Positions 1 to 7,819 of a stretch of 34,283 bases of DNA are shown here, piece after piece (position 1 is the first letter of the stretch; each line of letters begins with the position of its first letter). The stretch is from Lachnospiraceae bacterium. Its GTDB lineage: Bacteria; Bacillota; Clostridia; Lachnospirales; Lachnospiraceae. The position numbers and the translations under genes were made by a program. A model generated the notes under the pieces. It did not search any database and was not told the origin of the DNA. It saw only the letters and a list, made by a program, of their open reading frames with translations. Location: positions 1 to 34,283 of the forward strand of contig JAISUG010000109.1 in the NCBI GenBank assembly GCA_031272185.1, in the 5' to 3' direction.

Positions 1-273
1 AGCCTGGGAACCAACGTCACCGAAGTGCTGAACTGGGTGGGCGAGGGCAGCGCCGACGCCGGTTTCGTCTATGCCACGGATGCGGCGTCCACCGACAAGG
101 TGACGGTAGTCGCCGAGGCCCCCGAGGGGTCGCTGGCCACGCCGGTGATATACCCGGTGGGTGTGGTGGCCAGCACCGCCAACCCGGAAGCCGCTGCGGC
201 GTTCGTGGAATTCCTGCAGTCGCCCGAGGCAAGCGCAATGTTTGAAGGATTCGGATTCACGGCCCTGAAGTAA
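1..273 (+). CDS. modA: Molybdate ABC transporter substrate-binding protein ModA, C-terminal part
   Basis: The reading frame is open from the first base of the window, so only the last 90 residues are present. The fragment reads as the closing lobe of a periplasmic-type binding protein of the ModA family: a segment around GSADAGFVYATDA, then YPVGVVA, and a closing helix with AAAFVEFLQSPEA followed by FEGFGFTALK, which is the usual ModA ending. ModA captures molybdate or tungstate outside the membrane and hands it to ModB/ModC. modB and modC follow on the same strand, which supports the call. The last 11 codons and the stop are duplicated 69 bp downstream (309-343) outside the gene. Confident for family; the N-terminus and signal peptide lie outside the window. 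Confidence 0.9.
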   Translation, partial: SLGTNVTEVLNWVGEGSADAGFVYATDAASTDKVTVVAEAPEGSLATPVIYPVGVVASTANPEAAAAFVEFLQSPEASAMFEGFGFTALK

Positions 274-343
274 GTTGAAACGGGTGGACTGGACGGGGGC
301 TAAGCCCCGTTTGAAGGATTCGGATTCACGGCCCTGAAGTAAG
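240..343 (+). repeat. 35-bp direct repeat pair duplicating the modA 3' end
   Basis: Bases 240-274 (last modA codons plus stop) recur identically at 309-343. The 34 bp between them contain a small GGGGC-TAA-GCCCC hairpin. The second copy has no upstream gene part, so it is a duplicated tail and not a second modA. Confidence 0.95.
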
Positions 344-363
344 ATAGCGCCGCACGATTGCCG

Positions 364-439
364 TTATTGCTCCGCCGACTAACCTTGCGCAAGTTGAGAC
401 TACTGTCGAACGCACAGTGTTTAGTTGGTGGGGCAATAA
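364..439 (+). repeat. Dispersed structured element, copy A (modA-modB gap)
   Basis: The outer arms TTATTGCTCCGCCGACTAA and TTAGTTGGTGGGGCAATAA pair along their full length if G-U wobbles are allowed on the plus strand. Inside are CTTGCGCAAG and a second hairpin, ACTGT (402-406) with ACAGT (414-418). Related copies occur near 18258, 22891 and 27684. It sits just before the modB ribosome site. Wobble pairing and compensatory changes between copies suggest a structure acting as RNA, but a mobile repeat is equally possible. Confidence 0.85.
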
Positions 440-453
440 TTCGAGGACATGAA

Positions 454-1119
454 ATGGATCTCACACCGGTTTGGATTTCCGTCAAAATAGCAGGCACCTC
501 CATCGTGCTGACGTTTTTCTTGGGGATTTTCTGTGCGGTGGGGATGCTGAAAGTCAAAAACGAGAAACTGAAAGCCCTGCTGGATGGGATACTCACGCTG
601 CCGTTGGTTTTGCCGCCAACGGTGGCGGGTTTTTTCCTGCTGTACATCTTCGGCGTGAAACGTCCCCTGGGGGCGTTGCTGCTGAGTGTCTTCAAATTCA
701 AGGTTGCGTTCACCTGGCGGGGGGCGGTGCTGGCGGCGGTGGTGATCTCCTTCCCGCTGATGTACCGCAGCGCACGGGGCGCATTTGAACAGGTGGACAA
801 GAACCTGGTGTATGCGGGGCAGACGCTGGGCTTGTCCGAATGGAAGATTTTCTGGAAGATCCTGATACCCAGCGCCATACCCGGCATCCTTTCCGGGTTG
901 GTGACAGCTTTTGCGCGGGGGTTGGGGGAATTTGGCGCCACGGCCATGATCGCCGGCAATATCGGCGGCCAGACGCGCACATTGCCGCTGGCCATCTATT
1001 CGGAGGTGGCGGCCGGGAACATGGACTCAGCCGGTTTCTATGTGAGCCTGATCATGGCGATTTCGCTGCTCATCGTGGGGCTGATGAATTATTTCACCGG
1101 AAAGATGGCAAAGGGATAG
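454..1119 (+). CDS. modB: Molybdate ABC transporter permease ModB
   Basis: A 221-residue inner-membrane permease that forms the channel for molybdate with ModA and ModC. It starts with MDLTPVWISVKIAGTS and has about five hydrophobic segments. The binding-protein-dependent transport signature lies in the stretch from AGQTLGLSEWKIFWK to GLVTAFARGLGEFGA, with the EFGATAMIAGNI motif typical of ModB. Length fits the family (about 220-230). The ATG at 454 is chosen because GAGG lies 7 bp upstream. An in-frame extension back to 358 would only translate the structured repeat element. It lies between modA and modC on the same strand. Its last codons and stop are part of a 65-bp tandem duplication. Confidence 0.95.
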   Translation: MDLTPVWISVKIAGTSIVLTFFLGIFCAVGMLKVKNEKLKALLDGILTLPLVLPPTVAGFFLLYIFGVKRPLGALLLSVFKFKVAFTWRGAVLAAVVISFPLMYRSARGAFEQVDKNLVYAGQTLGLSEWKIFWKILIPSAIPGILSGLVTAFARGLGEFGATAMIAGNIGGQTRTLPLAIYSEVAAGNMDSAGFYVSLIMAISLLIVGLMNYFTGKMAKG

Positions 1120-1219
1120 GGCACAGGCGGAGGCGGGATATGACGACACTGACATATTTCACCGGAAAGGTGGCAAAGGGATAGGGCGCAGGCGGAGGCG
1201 GGGTGTGACGACACTGACA
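1090..1219 (+). repeat. 65-bp tandem duplication across the modB 3' end
   Basis: Two near-identical 65-bp copies (1090-1154, 1155-1219). The first contains the last modB codons and the stop; the second repeats them downstream with only a few substitutions. Bases 1220-1302 before modC show nothing else recognisable. Confidence 0.95.
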
Positions 1220-1302
1220 TTGGACAAACGAGGAATGCCGGTCCCGGCAGACCCAATGGATGATGCGCCGCATATGCCGGCGGGCGGAAAGCTGAAGAAA
1301 GT

Positions 1303-2772
1303 ATGGGTTTGTTTGTTGACATAGAGAAAAAATTGCGCAGCTTCACGCTGCAGGTGGCATTCGACACAGGCGGGGGGATGGCGCAGCCGGTAGCGGGGAA
1401 AGAGGGTTATCCCTCAGATGGGCATACGCCGGCCGGGCCCGGGGAACCCTCTGCGCTTGGCGAAGTAGGGAAACCGGGGGCGACAGCGGCACAAACCTAC
1501 GGTATACTGGGGGCGTCCGGGTGCGGAAAGAGCATGACGCTCAAATGCATCGCGGGCATCGAGAAACCTGACCGGGGGCGCATCGTCCTGGACGGGAGGG
1601 TGCTGTTTGATTCTGAAAAACACATCAACTTGAGGCCCCAGCAGCGCAGGGTGGGGTATCTGTTCCAAAACTATGCATTGTTCCCACATATGACGGTCCT
1701 GCAGAACCTTGAGATTGCGGCTGGGGCCAGGAGAGAGCGTCACCACAGCGCCGGCCCCATGGGCATCACGAACCATTTGCAAAAAGGCATCGACAAGGAG
1801 GACCGCCATGGCATGGCCGGAAGCCCGGGCGGGTCCGAGAATCGCCCCAAAACGGACAGCATCCGGGAATACCTGCGCCTGCTTCGTATCGAGGACCTGG
1901 TGGGCGCATACCCCAGGCAGCTTTCCGGTGGGCAGCAGCAAAGGGTGGCATTGGCCAGGATCCTGGTGTCCGACCCCAATGTGCTGCTGCTGGACGAACC
2001 CTTTGCGGCACTCGACTACCATCTGAAAGAACAGCTGCAGATGGAAATATTTGACACTCTCAAAGCCTACCGGGGCGAGATTTTTTTGGTGACCCACAAC
2101 CGGGATGAGATATACCGACTGTGCCAGAGGATGTATGTCATCGATCAGGGGCGGTTGGTGGTGAGCGGTGAGACGAAATCGGTCTTTCGGGAACCCGGTA
2201 CCGTTTCCGCCGCCAAGATCACCGGCTGCAAGAACATCGCCAGGATCCACCGGTGCGGTGAGAGGGCATTTTCCATCCCCGAGTGGGGGGTGATTTGCGA
2301 AACCGGGATGCCCATCCCGGAAGATGTGACCCATGCAGGCATCCGCGCCCACGACGTGGAGGCTGTTTTTACTGCGAGCGAAAGCAAGCGTGACGCAGCA
2401 CAGGCCGACGAAGTCCAACGCAAGGGCAACCCCTGGGAAGACCAACAAGGCTACCCGGGGGGAAACCTTGGGGGAGACCCAGTGGACCCCGCAAGGGGAG
2501 GCCCAGGGGGCTCCCAAAGGGGAGACTCAGGGGACTCCCCTTGGGGAGGCCCAGGGGTAGACCTACAGGTCTACCCCGTGAACCGCATCATTGTACGCGA
2601 CCTGAAACCCCAGGAAGACCCCTTTGAGATGATCGTCATCGTCAACGGGGTCCTGTGGTGGAAAATGGCCAAGGAAGTATGGTATGAAAAATACGCCGGA
2701 AAGCGGATCCCCATGGTGCGCATCCCCACGGAACATCTGTTTTTGCTGCGGGGGGAAGACGGGGATGGCTAG
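1303..2772 (+). CDS. modC: Molybdate ABC transporter ATPase ModC with three low-complexity inserts
   Basis: The ATPase of the molybdate importer, on the cytoplasmic face. Walker A is GASGCGKS (about residues 70-77), the Q-loop lies in YLFQNYALFPH, the signature is LSGGQ (207-211), Walker B is VLLLDEP (227-233) and the switch His is in LVTHNRDE. The C-terminal part is divergent but shows the fold of molybdate-type ATPases (VNRIIVRDLKPQE, then a beta-rich end). At 489 residues it is much longer than the usual ~350. The excess falls in three Gly/Pro-rich blocks, about residues 22-64, 141-183 and 358-425, the last made of a 24-bp repeat. All core motifs are intact and the frame is kept, so the protein is probably functional. 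The ATG at 1303 is the first good start; its ribosome site is weak (GAAGAAAG). It is the last gene of modABC. Confidence 0.93.
   Translation: MGLFVDIEKKLRSFTLQVAFDTGGGMAQPVAGKEGYPSDGHTPAGPGEPSALGEVGKPGATAAQTYGILGASGCGKSMTLKCIAGIEKPDRGRIVLDGRVLFDSEKHINLRPQQRRVGYLFQNYALFPHMTVLQNLEIAAGARRERHHSAGPMGITNHLQKGIDKEDRHGMAGSPGGSENRPKTDSIREYLRLLRIEDLVGAYPRQLSGGQQQRVALARILVSDPNVLLLDEPFAALDYHLKEQLQMEIFDTLKAYRGEIFLVTHNRDEIYRLCQRMYVIDQGRLVVSGETKSVFREPGTVSAAKITGCKNIARIHRCGERAFSIPEWGVICETGMPIPEDVTHAGIRAHDVEAVFTASESKRDAAQADEVQRKGNPWEDQQGYPGGNLGGDPVDPARGGPGGSQRGDSGDSPWGGPGVDLQVYPVNRIIVRDLKPQEDPFEMIVIVNGVLWWKMAKEVWYEKYAGKRIPMVRIPTEHLFLLRGEDGDG
2467..2558 (+). repeat. 24-bp imperfect tandem repeat inside modC
   Basis: About four G-rich units, each close to GGGGAGRCYCAGGGGRCYCC. 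They encode an 8-residue periodic Gly/Asp/Pro/Ser segment. Being a multiple of three, the array keeps the modC frame. An 8-bp-arm palindrome (GTAGACCT/AGGTCTAC) follows at 2557-2574. Confidence 0.85.
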
Positions 2773-2800
2773 GGCGGACCGGAAATCGAGGCAGTCGCAA

Positions 2801-2900
2801 CGCATGGCCGATGGCCGGAGCGCATGGCCGGTGGGCAGAGCGCATGGCTGGTGGGCGGAGCGTATGGCCGGTGGGCGGAGCGCATGGCCGGTGGTAAACC
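2801..2900 (+). repeat. Five 20-bp tandem units between convergent genes
   Basis: Exactly five units of CGCATGGCCGGTGGGCGGAG with few changes fill the space between the modC stop and the stop of the convergent cysteine hydrolase. No T-tract terminator is visible here. Confidence 0.95.
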
Positions 2901-2905
2901 GCCGG

Positions 2906-3490
2906 TCAGCCGGCCCCTTCCACGTCCGCGGTGGTGATAAGTGATTCCCGCTGCAGGTATCGGATGGCGCGCAGCGCATAGTCGTGCGCATCCTTGCCGG
3001 AACCGGCCACCGCATCGGTGACCACTTTCAGGTGATAGTCATGTTGGTGTGCATCCACGGCGGTATAGTGGACGCACACGTCGGTGAAGCCCCCCACCAG
3101 GTAGAGGGTGTCTACTTTCAGGCCTTTCAGCAGGATCTCCAGGTCGGTGCCGAAAAAACAGCTATAGCGGCGTTTGGTGAATGGGAACTCGCCGTCGATG
3201 GGGTAGGTGAGGTGGCAGTAGTCCGTATAGGGGGAAGAATCCAGCAGGTGCACCCCCTCAGAGCCGTCCAGCTCCCGTCCGAAGTCCACCATTTCCTTGC
3301 GGTGGACTTCTTTGAAATGTATGACGGGCAGTTTCCTCCTGCGAAATACATTCAGCACCCGGACAATGTTGGGGATGGATTCCCGGTTCATCTCCTCCGC
3401 CTCCTGCATTTGGGGTCCCCAATGACCGGTCATGTCGCCGCCCTGCACATCCACCAGGATGAGGGCGGAATTTTTTGTGATTTCCATCAT
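2906..3490 (-). CDS. Isochorismatase-family cysteine hydrolase
   Basis: A 194-residue cytoplasmic hydrolase of the isochorismatase-like fold. The catalytic triad is visible: Asp14 in LVDVQ, Lys106 in FTKRRYS and Cys139 in GGFTDVCVHYTAVDA, the latter carrying the usual cis-peptide and CVxxTAxDA pattern. Members hydrolyse amide or ureide bonds (nicotinamide, N-carbamoyl compounds, biuret, ureidoacrylate). As the last gene of the nitrogen operon it may feed the allophanate step, for example by cleaving biuret to allophanate. That is an inference from context; the substrate is not readable from sequence. The start at 3490 has an AAAGGAAGG ribosome site. Family is certain, substrate unknown. Confidence 0.9.
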   Translation of the reverse strand: MMEITKNSALILVDVQGGDMTGHWGPQMQEAEEMNRESIPNIVRVLNVFRRRKLPVIHFKEVHRKEMVDFGRELDGSEGVHLLDSSPYTDYCHLTYPIDGEFPFTKRRYSCFFGTDLEILLKGLKVDTLYLVGGFTDVCVHYTAVDAHQHDYHLKVVTDAVAGSGKDAHDYALRAIRYLQRESLITTADVEGAG

Positions 3491-3551
3491 TGCCTTCCTT
3501 TCATGCCCTCAGCCGGTCTTGCCATTTCCGGCTGCGGGTGTTGACACGTGA

Positions 3552-3653
3552 GTTCATAGCTTGGTCCCGATGCAAGGGGGTGAAGCTGTAATCTGCATCG
3601 GGGGCAACAGCGTGTGGGCATCCCGGTTCATAGCTTGGTCCCGATGCAAGGGG
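3552..3653 (-). repeat. 28-bp direct repeat pair with internal hairpin
   Basis: GTTCATAGCTTGGTCCCGAT and the eight bases after it occur at 3552-3579 and 3626-3653 (period 74). CCCGATGCA (3566-3574) and TGCATCGGG (3594-3602) form a 9-bp inverted repeat between the binding-protein gene and the hydrolase gene. It may attenuate or stabilise the operon mRNA, but there is no T-tract. Confidence 0.85.
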
Positions 3654-3676
3654 TGAGGGCCCATGGGCCCCGGCGC

Positions 3677-4834
3677 TTATTCCAGCTTGCCTGACGATTC
3701 CAGTTTCAGCTCTGTCCACGCCTCGTCGTAGATCAGGGCCGCATCGCCGATGTTGGACATATAATGCGCTTTGTCGTACTGTTCCTGCGGCGGGTAGCAG
3801 ATGCTCATCTGCAGGTCGGTGAGGTCCGCATCCTTCAACACGTCCTTGTTGGTGTACTGGTTGCCGAAATTGGTGTCCGCGCCGTTGCGCAGCAGGTGTT
3901 CGGTGGAGATCACCGCATCGATGAACGCATACGCCGCATCCAGGTTCGCGCCTTTGGGGATGACGTAGCTGTCCATGTAGCGATGCATCCCCTCGGAGGG
4001 GTAGACATACTCCCAGTTGCCGGGTTCTTTGGAAACTTTGTAGGCGGCGCTGGAGGAAGTCACCAGGATGTTCACGTCGCCGCCCAGCATGGCGTTGGTT
4101 CCCATGTATTCAAAGGAAACCACATTGGGCAGGAGCTCGGCCAGCTTGTCCTTGGCGGCCATGATCTGCGCCTCGTCGGTGGCATTGAAATCGTTCCCGT
4201 TGACCAGGTTGGCGATGCACATGGCCATGCGCATGTCGGAGGTGTAGGCGATCTGCCCCTTCAGCTCCGGGTTCCACAGGTCCGCATACGAAGCGATGGG
4301 GGCAGTCACCTTGTCCCGGTTGATCATGATGCCGATCTGCCCACCGGAGTAGGGGACCGACCATTTGTCCTCCGGGTCATAGGACGGCGCCAGGAATTCC
4401 TTGCCGATCTTCCCGTAGTTGGACAGTCTCGTGGTGTCGATCTCCTCCAGGCCGCCTTGGGCAAGGAGGGCCTCGATAATGTAGTCGGAACACATGGCCG
4501 CATCATAGCGCACGGAGTTGGAGGTGCATTTGGTCATCATCTCTTCCAGCGTCATGAAAGGCGTGTAGTTGATCGTGTAGCCCGTGAGGCGTTCCAGCGT
4601 CTCGATTTGCTCGCTTTCGATGCCCTCCCATGCCAACAGGTTCAGTTCTTTGGCCCCTGCGGTGGCGGCGGTTTCCGCCTGGGACACTGCGGCGGTGGTG
4701 GCTGCTTCGGGCTGGGCGGGCGCAGCGGTGGTGGCGGCGGTTTGGGAAGCGCCGCAGCCCGCCAGTGCCATGGATGCGACGAGCGCGGCCAACATTGTGC
4801 AGCAGATTTTCACTTTCATTTTGTTCCTTTTCAT
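3677..4834 (-). CDS. potD: PotD-type substrate-binding lipoprotein of the ABC importer
   Basis: A 385-residue extracellular solute-binding lipoprotein. Residues 1-27 are a lipoprotein signal with lipobox LAGC (Cys27), followed by an Ala/Thr/Gln-rich tether to about residue 60. The mature part has the polyamine-binding fold: LNLLAWEG near the start, WSVPYSGGQIGIMINRD and a C-terminal YDEAWTELK. The family binds cationic small molecules such as putrescine or spermidine. Here the neighbours suggest guanidine, a guanidino compound or another ureide precursor; that is inference. A perfect AAAAGGAGGAG ribosome site lies before the ATG at 4834. It is the fourth transporter gene after potA-, potB- and potC-like genes on the same strand. 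Confidence 0.92.
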   Translation of the reverse strand: MKRNKMKVKICCTMLAALVASMALAGCGASQTAATTAAPAQPEAATTAAVSQAETAATAGAKELNLLAWEGIESEQIETLERLTGYTINYTPFMTLEEMMTKCTSNSVRYDAAMCSDYIIEALLAQGGLEEIDTTRLSNYGKIGKEFLAPSYDPEDKWSVPYSGGQIGIMINRDKVTAPIASYADLWNPELKGQIAYTSDMRMAMCIANLVNGNDFNATDEAQIMAAKDKLAELLPNVVSFEYMGTNAMLGGDVNILVTSSSAAYKVSKEPGNWEYVYPSEGMHRYMDSYVIPKGANLDAAYAFIDAVISTEHLLRNGADTNFGNQYTNKDVLKDADLTDLQMSICYPPQEQYDKAHYMSNIGDAALIYDEAWTELKLESSGKLE

Positions 4835-4861
4835 GTTCTCCTCCTTTTGAATGAAACCCTG

Positions 4862-5641
4862 TTATTTCTTTTCTCTCTTCTGCAGTGCCTGTGTGACTAT
4901 GCCCAAGGTGACCATGGAAAGGATCACCAGTGTGCTCAGAGCGTTCAGCGTGGGTTTCACGCCGGTTTTGATTTGCCCGAATATGTACATGGAAAGGGTC
5001 TGGTCGCCGGGCCCGGCCACGAAAAAGCTGGTCATCACGTCCTCGAAGGAAAAGGTGAACGCCAGCAATCCCGACGAAACCATGGCGGGGACTATGTTTG
5101 GCAGCACGACCCTCCATATGGTGCCCAGTTCGCTGCACCCCAAGTCCCTGGCCGCCTCCTCGATGGACGCATCGAATCCGGACAGGGAGGAGAGGATGGT
5201 GTTGAATGTGATTGGCACGCAGAACGTGATATGGGCGATGATGATGGTGCCCTTGCTCAATGGTATCTTGCATATGTCATAAAAAGAGAACAACGACACG
5301 CCCAGGAGCATGGCGGGCACGATGGTAGGCACGTACAGGAACGAATCCAGCAAGGCCTTGCCCTTGAAATCATAGCGGTGGAAGCCGATGGCGGCAAATG
5401 CGCCCATGAGTATGGACACACCGGTGGTGACCCCGGACACAACCATGCTGTTGGTAAAAGCCCGCACCGCATCCGGGTGCGCGAGGAGCTCCAGGTACCA
5501 CTTCAGGGTGAAACCCGTCCACGACACGCCGGCTTCCTGACGGTTGAAAGAGAATATCACCATCACCGCGATGGGGATATAAAGGATGGCAAGCGCCGCC
5601 GCGATGAAAAGGGCGGGCCCTGGGTTGAAACGTTTTCGCAT
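4862..5641 (-). CDS. potC: PotC-type ABC permease
   Basis: A 259-residue inner-membrane permease with six predicted segments, beginning with a hydrophobic helix at ALFIAAALAILYIPIAVMVIF, which is the typical PotC start. The EAA-loop region is EEAARDLGCSELGTIWRVVLP, shortened here to its key features: EEAA, DLG and the following G. With PotB it forms the channel for the solute delivered by the lipoprotein. The ATG at 5641 is chosen because AAAGGAGG precedes it. An in-frame extension up to 5716 would only translate the repeat array. The next gene starts 27 bp after its stop, consistent with one transcript. Confidence 0.93.
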   Translation of the reverse strand: MRKRFNPGPALFIAAALAILYIPIAVMVIFSFNRQEAGVSWTGFTLKWYLELLAHPDAVRAFTNSMVVSGVTTGVSILMGAFAAIGFHRYDFKGKALLDSFLYVPTIVPAMLLGVSLFSFYDICKIPLSKGTIIIAHITFCVPITFNTILSSLSGFDASIEEAARDLGCSELGTIWRVVLPNIVPAMVSSGLLAFTFSFEDVMTSFFVAGPGDQTLSMYIFGQIKTGVKPTLNALSTLVILSMVTLGIVTQALQKREKK

Positions 5642-5671
5642 GTCTCGCCTCCTTTCGGTAGCTGTGGCCTT

Positions 5672-5838
5672 CGGCGCACATGGCTGGCGGTTGGGTTTGC
5701 GGGTCGGCGGGCGCACGTGGTCAGTAGTCGGGTTTCCGGGTCAGCGGGCGCGCATGGTGGCGCTTGGGTTTGCGGGTCGGCGGGCGCACATGGTGGCGGT
5801 TGGGTTTCCGGGTCGGCGAGTGCAAACGGTCAGTAGTC
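5672..5838 (-). repeat. 36-37-bp tandem array between the permease genes
   Basis: Four to five imperfect units built on GGTTGGGTTTGCGGGTCGGC. The last unit (from 5814) runs into the potB coding end, so the potB stop and final codons belong to the array. The 5719-5729 segment repeats the 5828-5838 stretch exactly. Confidence 0.9.
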
Positions 5839-6693
5839 CAGCTTCTTGGTCAGCAGGTTCTTGGCCAGGATGAGCAAGGTGGACAGCCCCATCACCAGCA
5901 CCGCCAGCGCGGCGCCGAAAGGCCAGTTCTTGCTGGTGGAAAACTGGTTGGAGATCACGTTGCCGATGATGATGGATTTCCCGCCCCCCAGCGCATCGGC
6001 GATATAAAAACTGAACATGGAGGGGATGTAGACCAGGATGACGCCACTGACTATCCCCGGGATGCTCAAAGGGAATATCACTTTCAGGAAGAGCGCGGCG
6101 GGCGATGCCCCCAGATCCCGGCCGGCCTCCAGGAGGGATCCGTCGATTTTCTGCAGGTTGGCGTAGAGGGGCATGACCATGAGGGGGGTCATGGTGTAGA
6201 CCATGCCGAACATGACGGCGAAATCCGTATAGAGTATCTGCAATGGTTCCTTGACCAAGCCCAGCCCCAGGAGGAACGTGTTGATCAGCCCGTTGGCGGA
6301 GGTGATGTTCATGATGGCGTAGATGCGCAGCAGCGCATTCGTCCAAAAAGGCACCATGATGCCTGCGATCAGGGCGTTTTGTACCCGTTTGCCGGCCCTG
6401 GCGGCGATGGCGGCATAGGGGTATGCGATGAGCGTGACAAAGCATGTCACGATCAAGGACATGCGCAGTGTTTTGCCCAGCACCTGCATGTAGACGGGTT
6501 TGGCCAATGTCTGGTAGTTTTTCAGGGTGAACGCATACACGATGCCACCATAGGCGTCCCGGCCGCAAAAGCTTAAGGAGACGATGTAGGCGAGTGGGAA
6601 CACGAAGAAGAGGACGGTCCATGCCGTCATGGGACCTATGGTCATGCCCATCACCGAGAGCCTGCGTTTTTTGAAACTGCTTTGGTTTTTCAT
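5830..6693 (-). CDS. potB: PotB-type ABC permease
   Basis: A 287-residue inner-membrane permease, partner of the PotC-type protein. It opens with a Lys/Arg-rich tail, then MTAWTVLFFVFPLAYIVSLS as first membrane helix, and carries the EAA-type loop LEAGRDLGASPAALFLKV followed by IPLSIPG-like residues. The start at 6693 is used because GGGAGGT lies 5 bp upstream; a Met five codons earlier (6708) lacks this spacing. Its stop lies inside the 36-bp repeat array. The ATPase gene ends 28 bp upstream on the same strand. Confidence 0.93.
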   Translation of the reverse strand: MKNQSSFKKRRLSVMGMTIGPMTAWTVLFFVFPLAYIVSLSFCGRDAYGGIVYAFTLKNYQTLAKPVYMQVLGKTLRMSLIVTCFVTLIAYPYAAIAARAGKRVQNALIAGIMVPFWTNALLRIYAIMNITSANGLINTFLLGLGLVKEPLQILYTDFAVMFGMVYTMTPLMVMPLYANLQKIDGSLLEAGRDLGASPAALFLKVIFPLSIPGIVSGVILVYIPSMFSFYIADALGGGKSIIIGNVISNQFSTSKNWPFGAALAVLVMGLSTLLILAKNLLTKKLDY

Positions 6694-6721
6694 ATCCACC
6701 TCCCGCATCCTGTGTCATAGC

Positions 6722-7819
6722 TTATGTAGGGCCGGCCTGGGCATCCACCAGCACTGCCCGTTTGGGGCTCCAGCAGAACCCCACCGCCTGCCCGGGTTCG
6801 AAATGCTCCCCCTTGCGGGTGAGGCGGTTGATGGTGATGGTTTCCCCCGCAGGGTTTCGCAGGATGTGTTTGACCATGTTCCCCACATAGACCGATTCCT
6901 CGTAGATGCCCTCCATGCAGTTGTAGTTGCCCACGTCTGCGATGTTGCGGGTGAAGTGGATGTTTTCCGGGCGGACGCAGATGGTCAGCGCTTCCCCGGT
7001 GCGGTAGGGGTAGTCGCCCTCTATGCTGTAACGTTTCCGGCAGGATTCCACCTGGGTGAACCCCGCGCCCTTGATGGTGACCACCCCTGCGATCAGGTTC
7101 GTCTCCCCGATGAAATCGGCGACGAACCTGGTGCGGGGGCTCTCGTAGATTTCTTCGGATACGCCCACCTGCTCGATATTGCCCCGGTTCATGACCACTA
7201 TGCGGTCGGACATGGTGAGGGCTTCCTCCTGGTCGTGGGTCACATAGATGAAGGTGATCCCCAGGGTTTTTTGCAGGTGTTTGAGTTCCAGCTGCATTTC
7301 TTTGCGCAGCTTCAAATCCAGCGCCCCCAATGGCTCGTCAAGCAAAAGCACCTTGGGTTCGTTGACGATGGCCCTGGCGATGGCCACACGTTGTTTCTGC
7401 CCGCCGGAGAGCTGGCTGGGTTTCTTGGCCACGTGTTCCTCCAGCTTCACCAGGCAGATCGCTTGTTCGACTTTATCCCGGATGGTGGGTTTCGGGAGTT
7501 TTTTGAGTTTCAGTCCGAATGCGATGTTGTCGCGGATGCTCAGGTGCGGGAAGAGTGCATAATTCTGGAAAACCGTGTTGACGTCGCGTTTTTCAGGGGG
7601 CAGGGCCTCGCAGTTTTTCCCTCCTAGGATGATCTGCCCGGCGGTGGGTTCTTCGAACCCGGCGATCATGCGCAGCGTGGTGGTCTTCCCGCAGCCTGAA
7701 GGGCCCAGGAATGTGAGGAATTCGCCCCGGTACACGTCCAGGTTCATGTTGTTCACGGCTGTCGTCTGGCTAAATGTCTTGGTCAGGCCCACCAGCTCGA
7801 TCATCTTTTCATTGTCCAT
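6722..7819 (-). CDS. potA: PotA-type ABC ATPase
   Basis: A 365-residue importer ATPase. Walker A is GPSGCGKT (39-46), the Q-loop glutamine lies in NTVFQNYALFPH (about 85), the signature is LSGGQ (137-141), Walker B is VLLLDEP (157-163) and the switch His is in YVTHDQEEA. The C-terminal ~120 residues form the TOBE domain of the polyamine/sulfate class. It energises the PotB/PotC channel. The ATG at 7819 follows GGGAAGGAAAC. It overlaps the end of the allophanate hydrolase gene by 11 bp, which suggests translational coupling between import and catabolism. Confidence 0.94.
   Translation of the reverse strand: MDNEKMIELVGLTKTFSQTTAVNNMNLDVYRGEFLTFLGPSGCGKTTTLRMIAGFEEPTAGQIILGGKNCEALPPEKRDVNTVFQNYALFPHLSIRDNIAFGLKLKKLPKPTIRDKVEQAICLVKLEEHVAKKPSQLSGGQKQRVAIARAIVNEPKVLLLDEPLGALDLKLRKEMQLELKHLQKTLGITFIYVTHDQEEALTMSDRIVVMNRGNIEQVGVSEEIYESPRTRFVADFIGETNLIAGVVTIKGAGFTQVESCRKRYSIEGDYPYRTGEALTICVRPENIHFTRNIADVGNYNCMEGIYEESVYVGNMVKHILRNPAGETITINRLTRKGEHFEPGQAVGFCWSPKRAVLVDAQAGPT

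Noticed and set aside
240-343. CRISPR array, because of direct repeats around unique 34-46-bp segments here and at other loci
   Set aside because: Each locus has its own repeat with only two copies, repeats are not shared between loci, and no cas genes are in the window. Kept only as a mechanistic analogy.
358-453. Longer ModB N-terminus starting at 358
   Set aside because: These codons are the structured repeat element; the start at 454 has a ribosome site and the family N-terminus.
3764-5836. A 690-codon open frame on the plus strand
   Set aside because: It runs antisense to the binding-protein and permease genes, is rich in Gly/His/Arg and has no family motifs. High GC keeps such antisense frames open.
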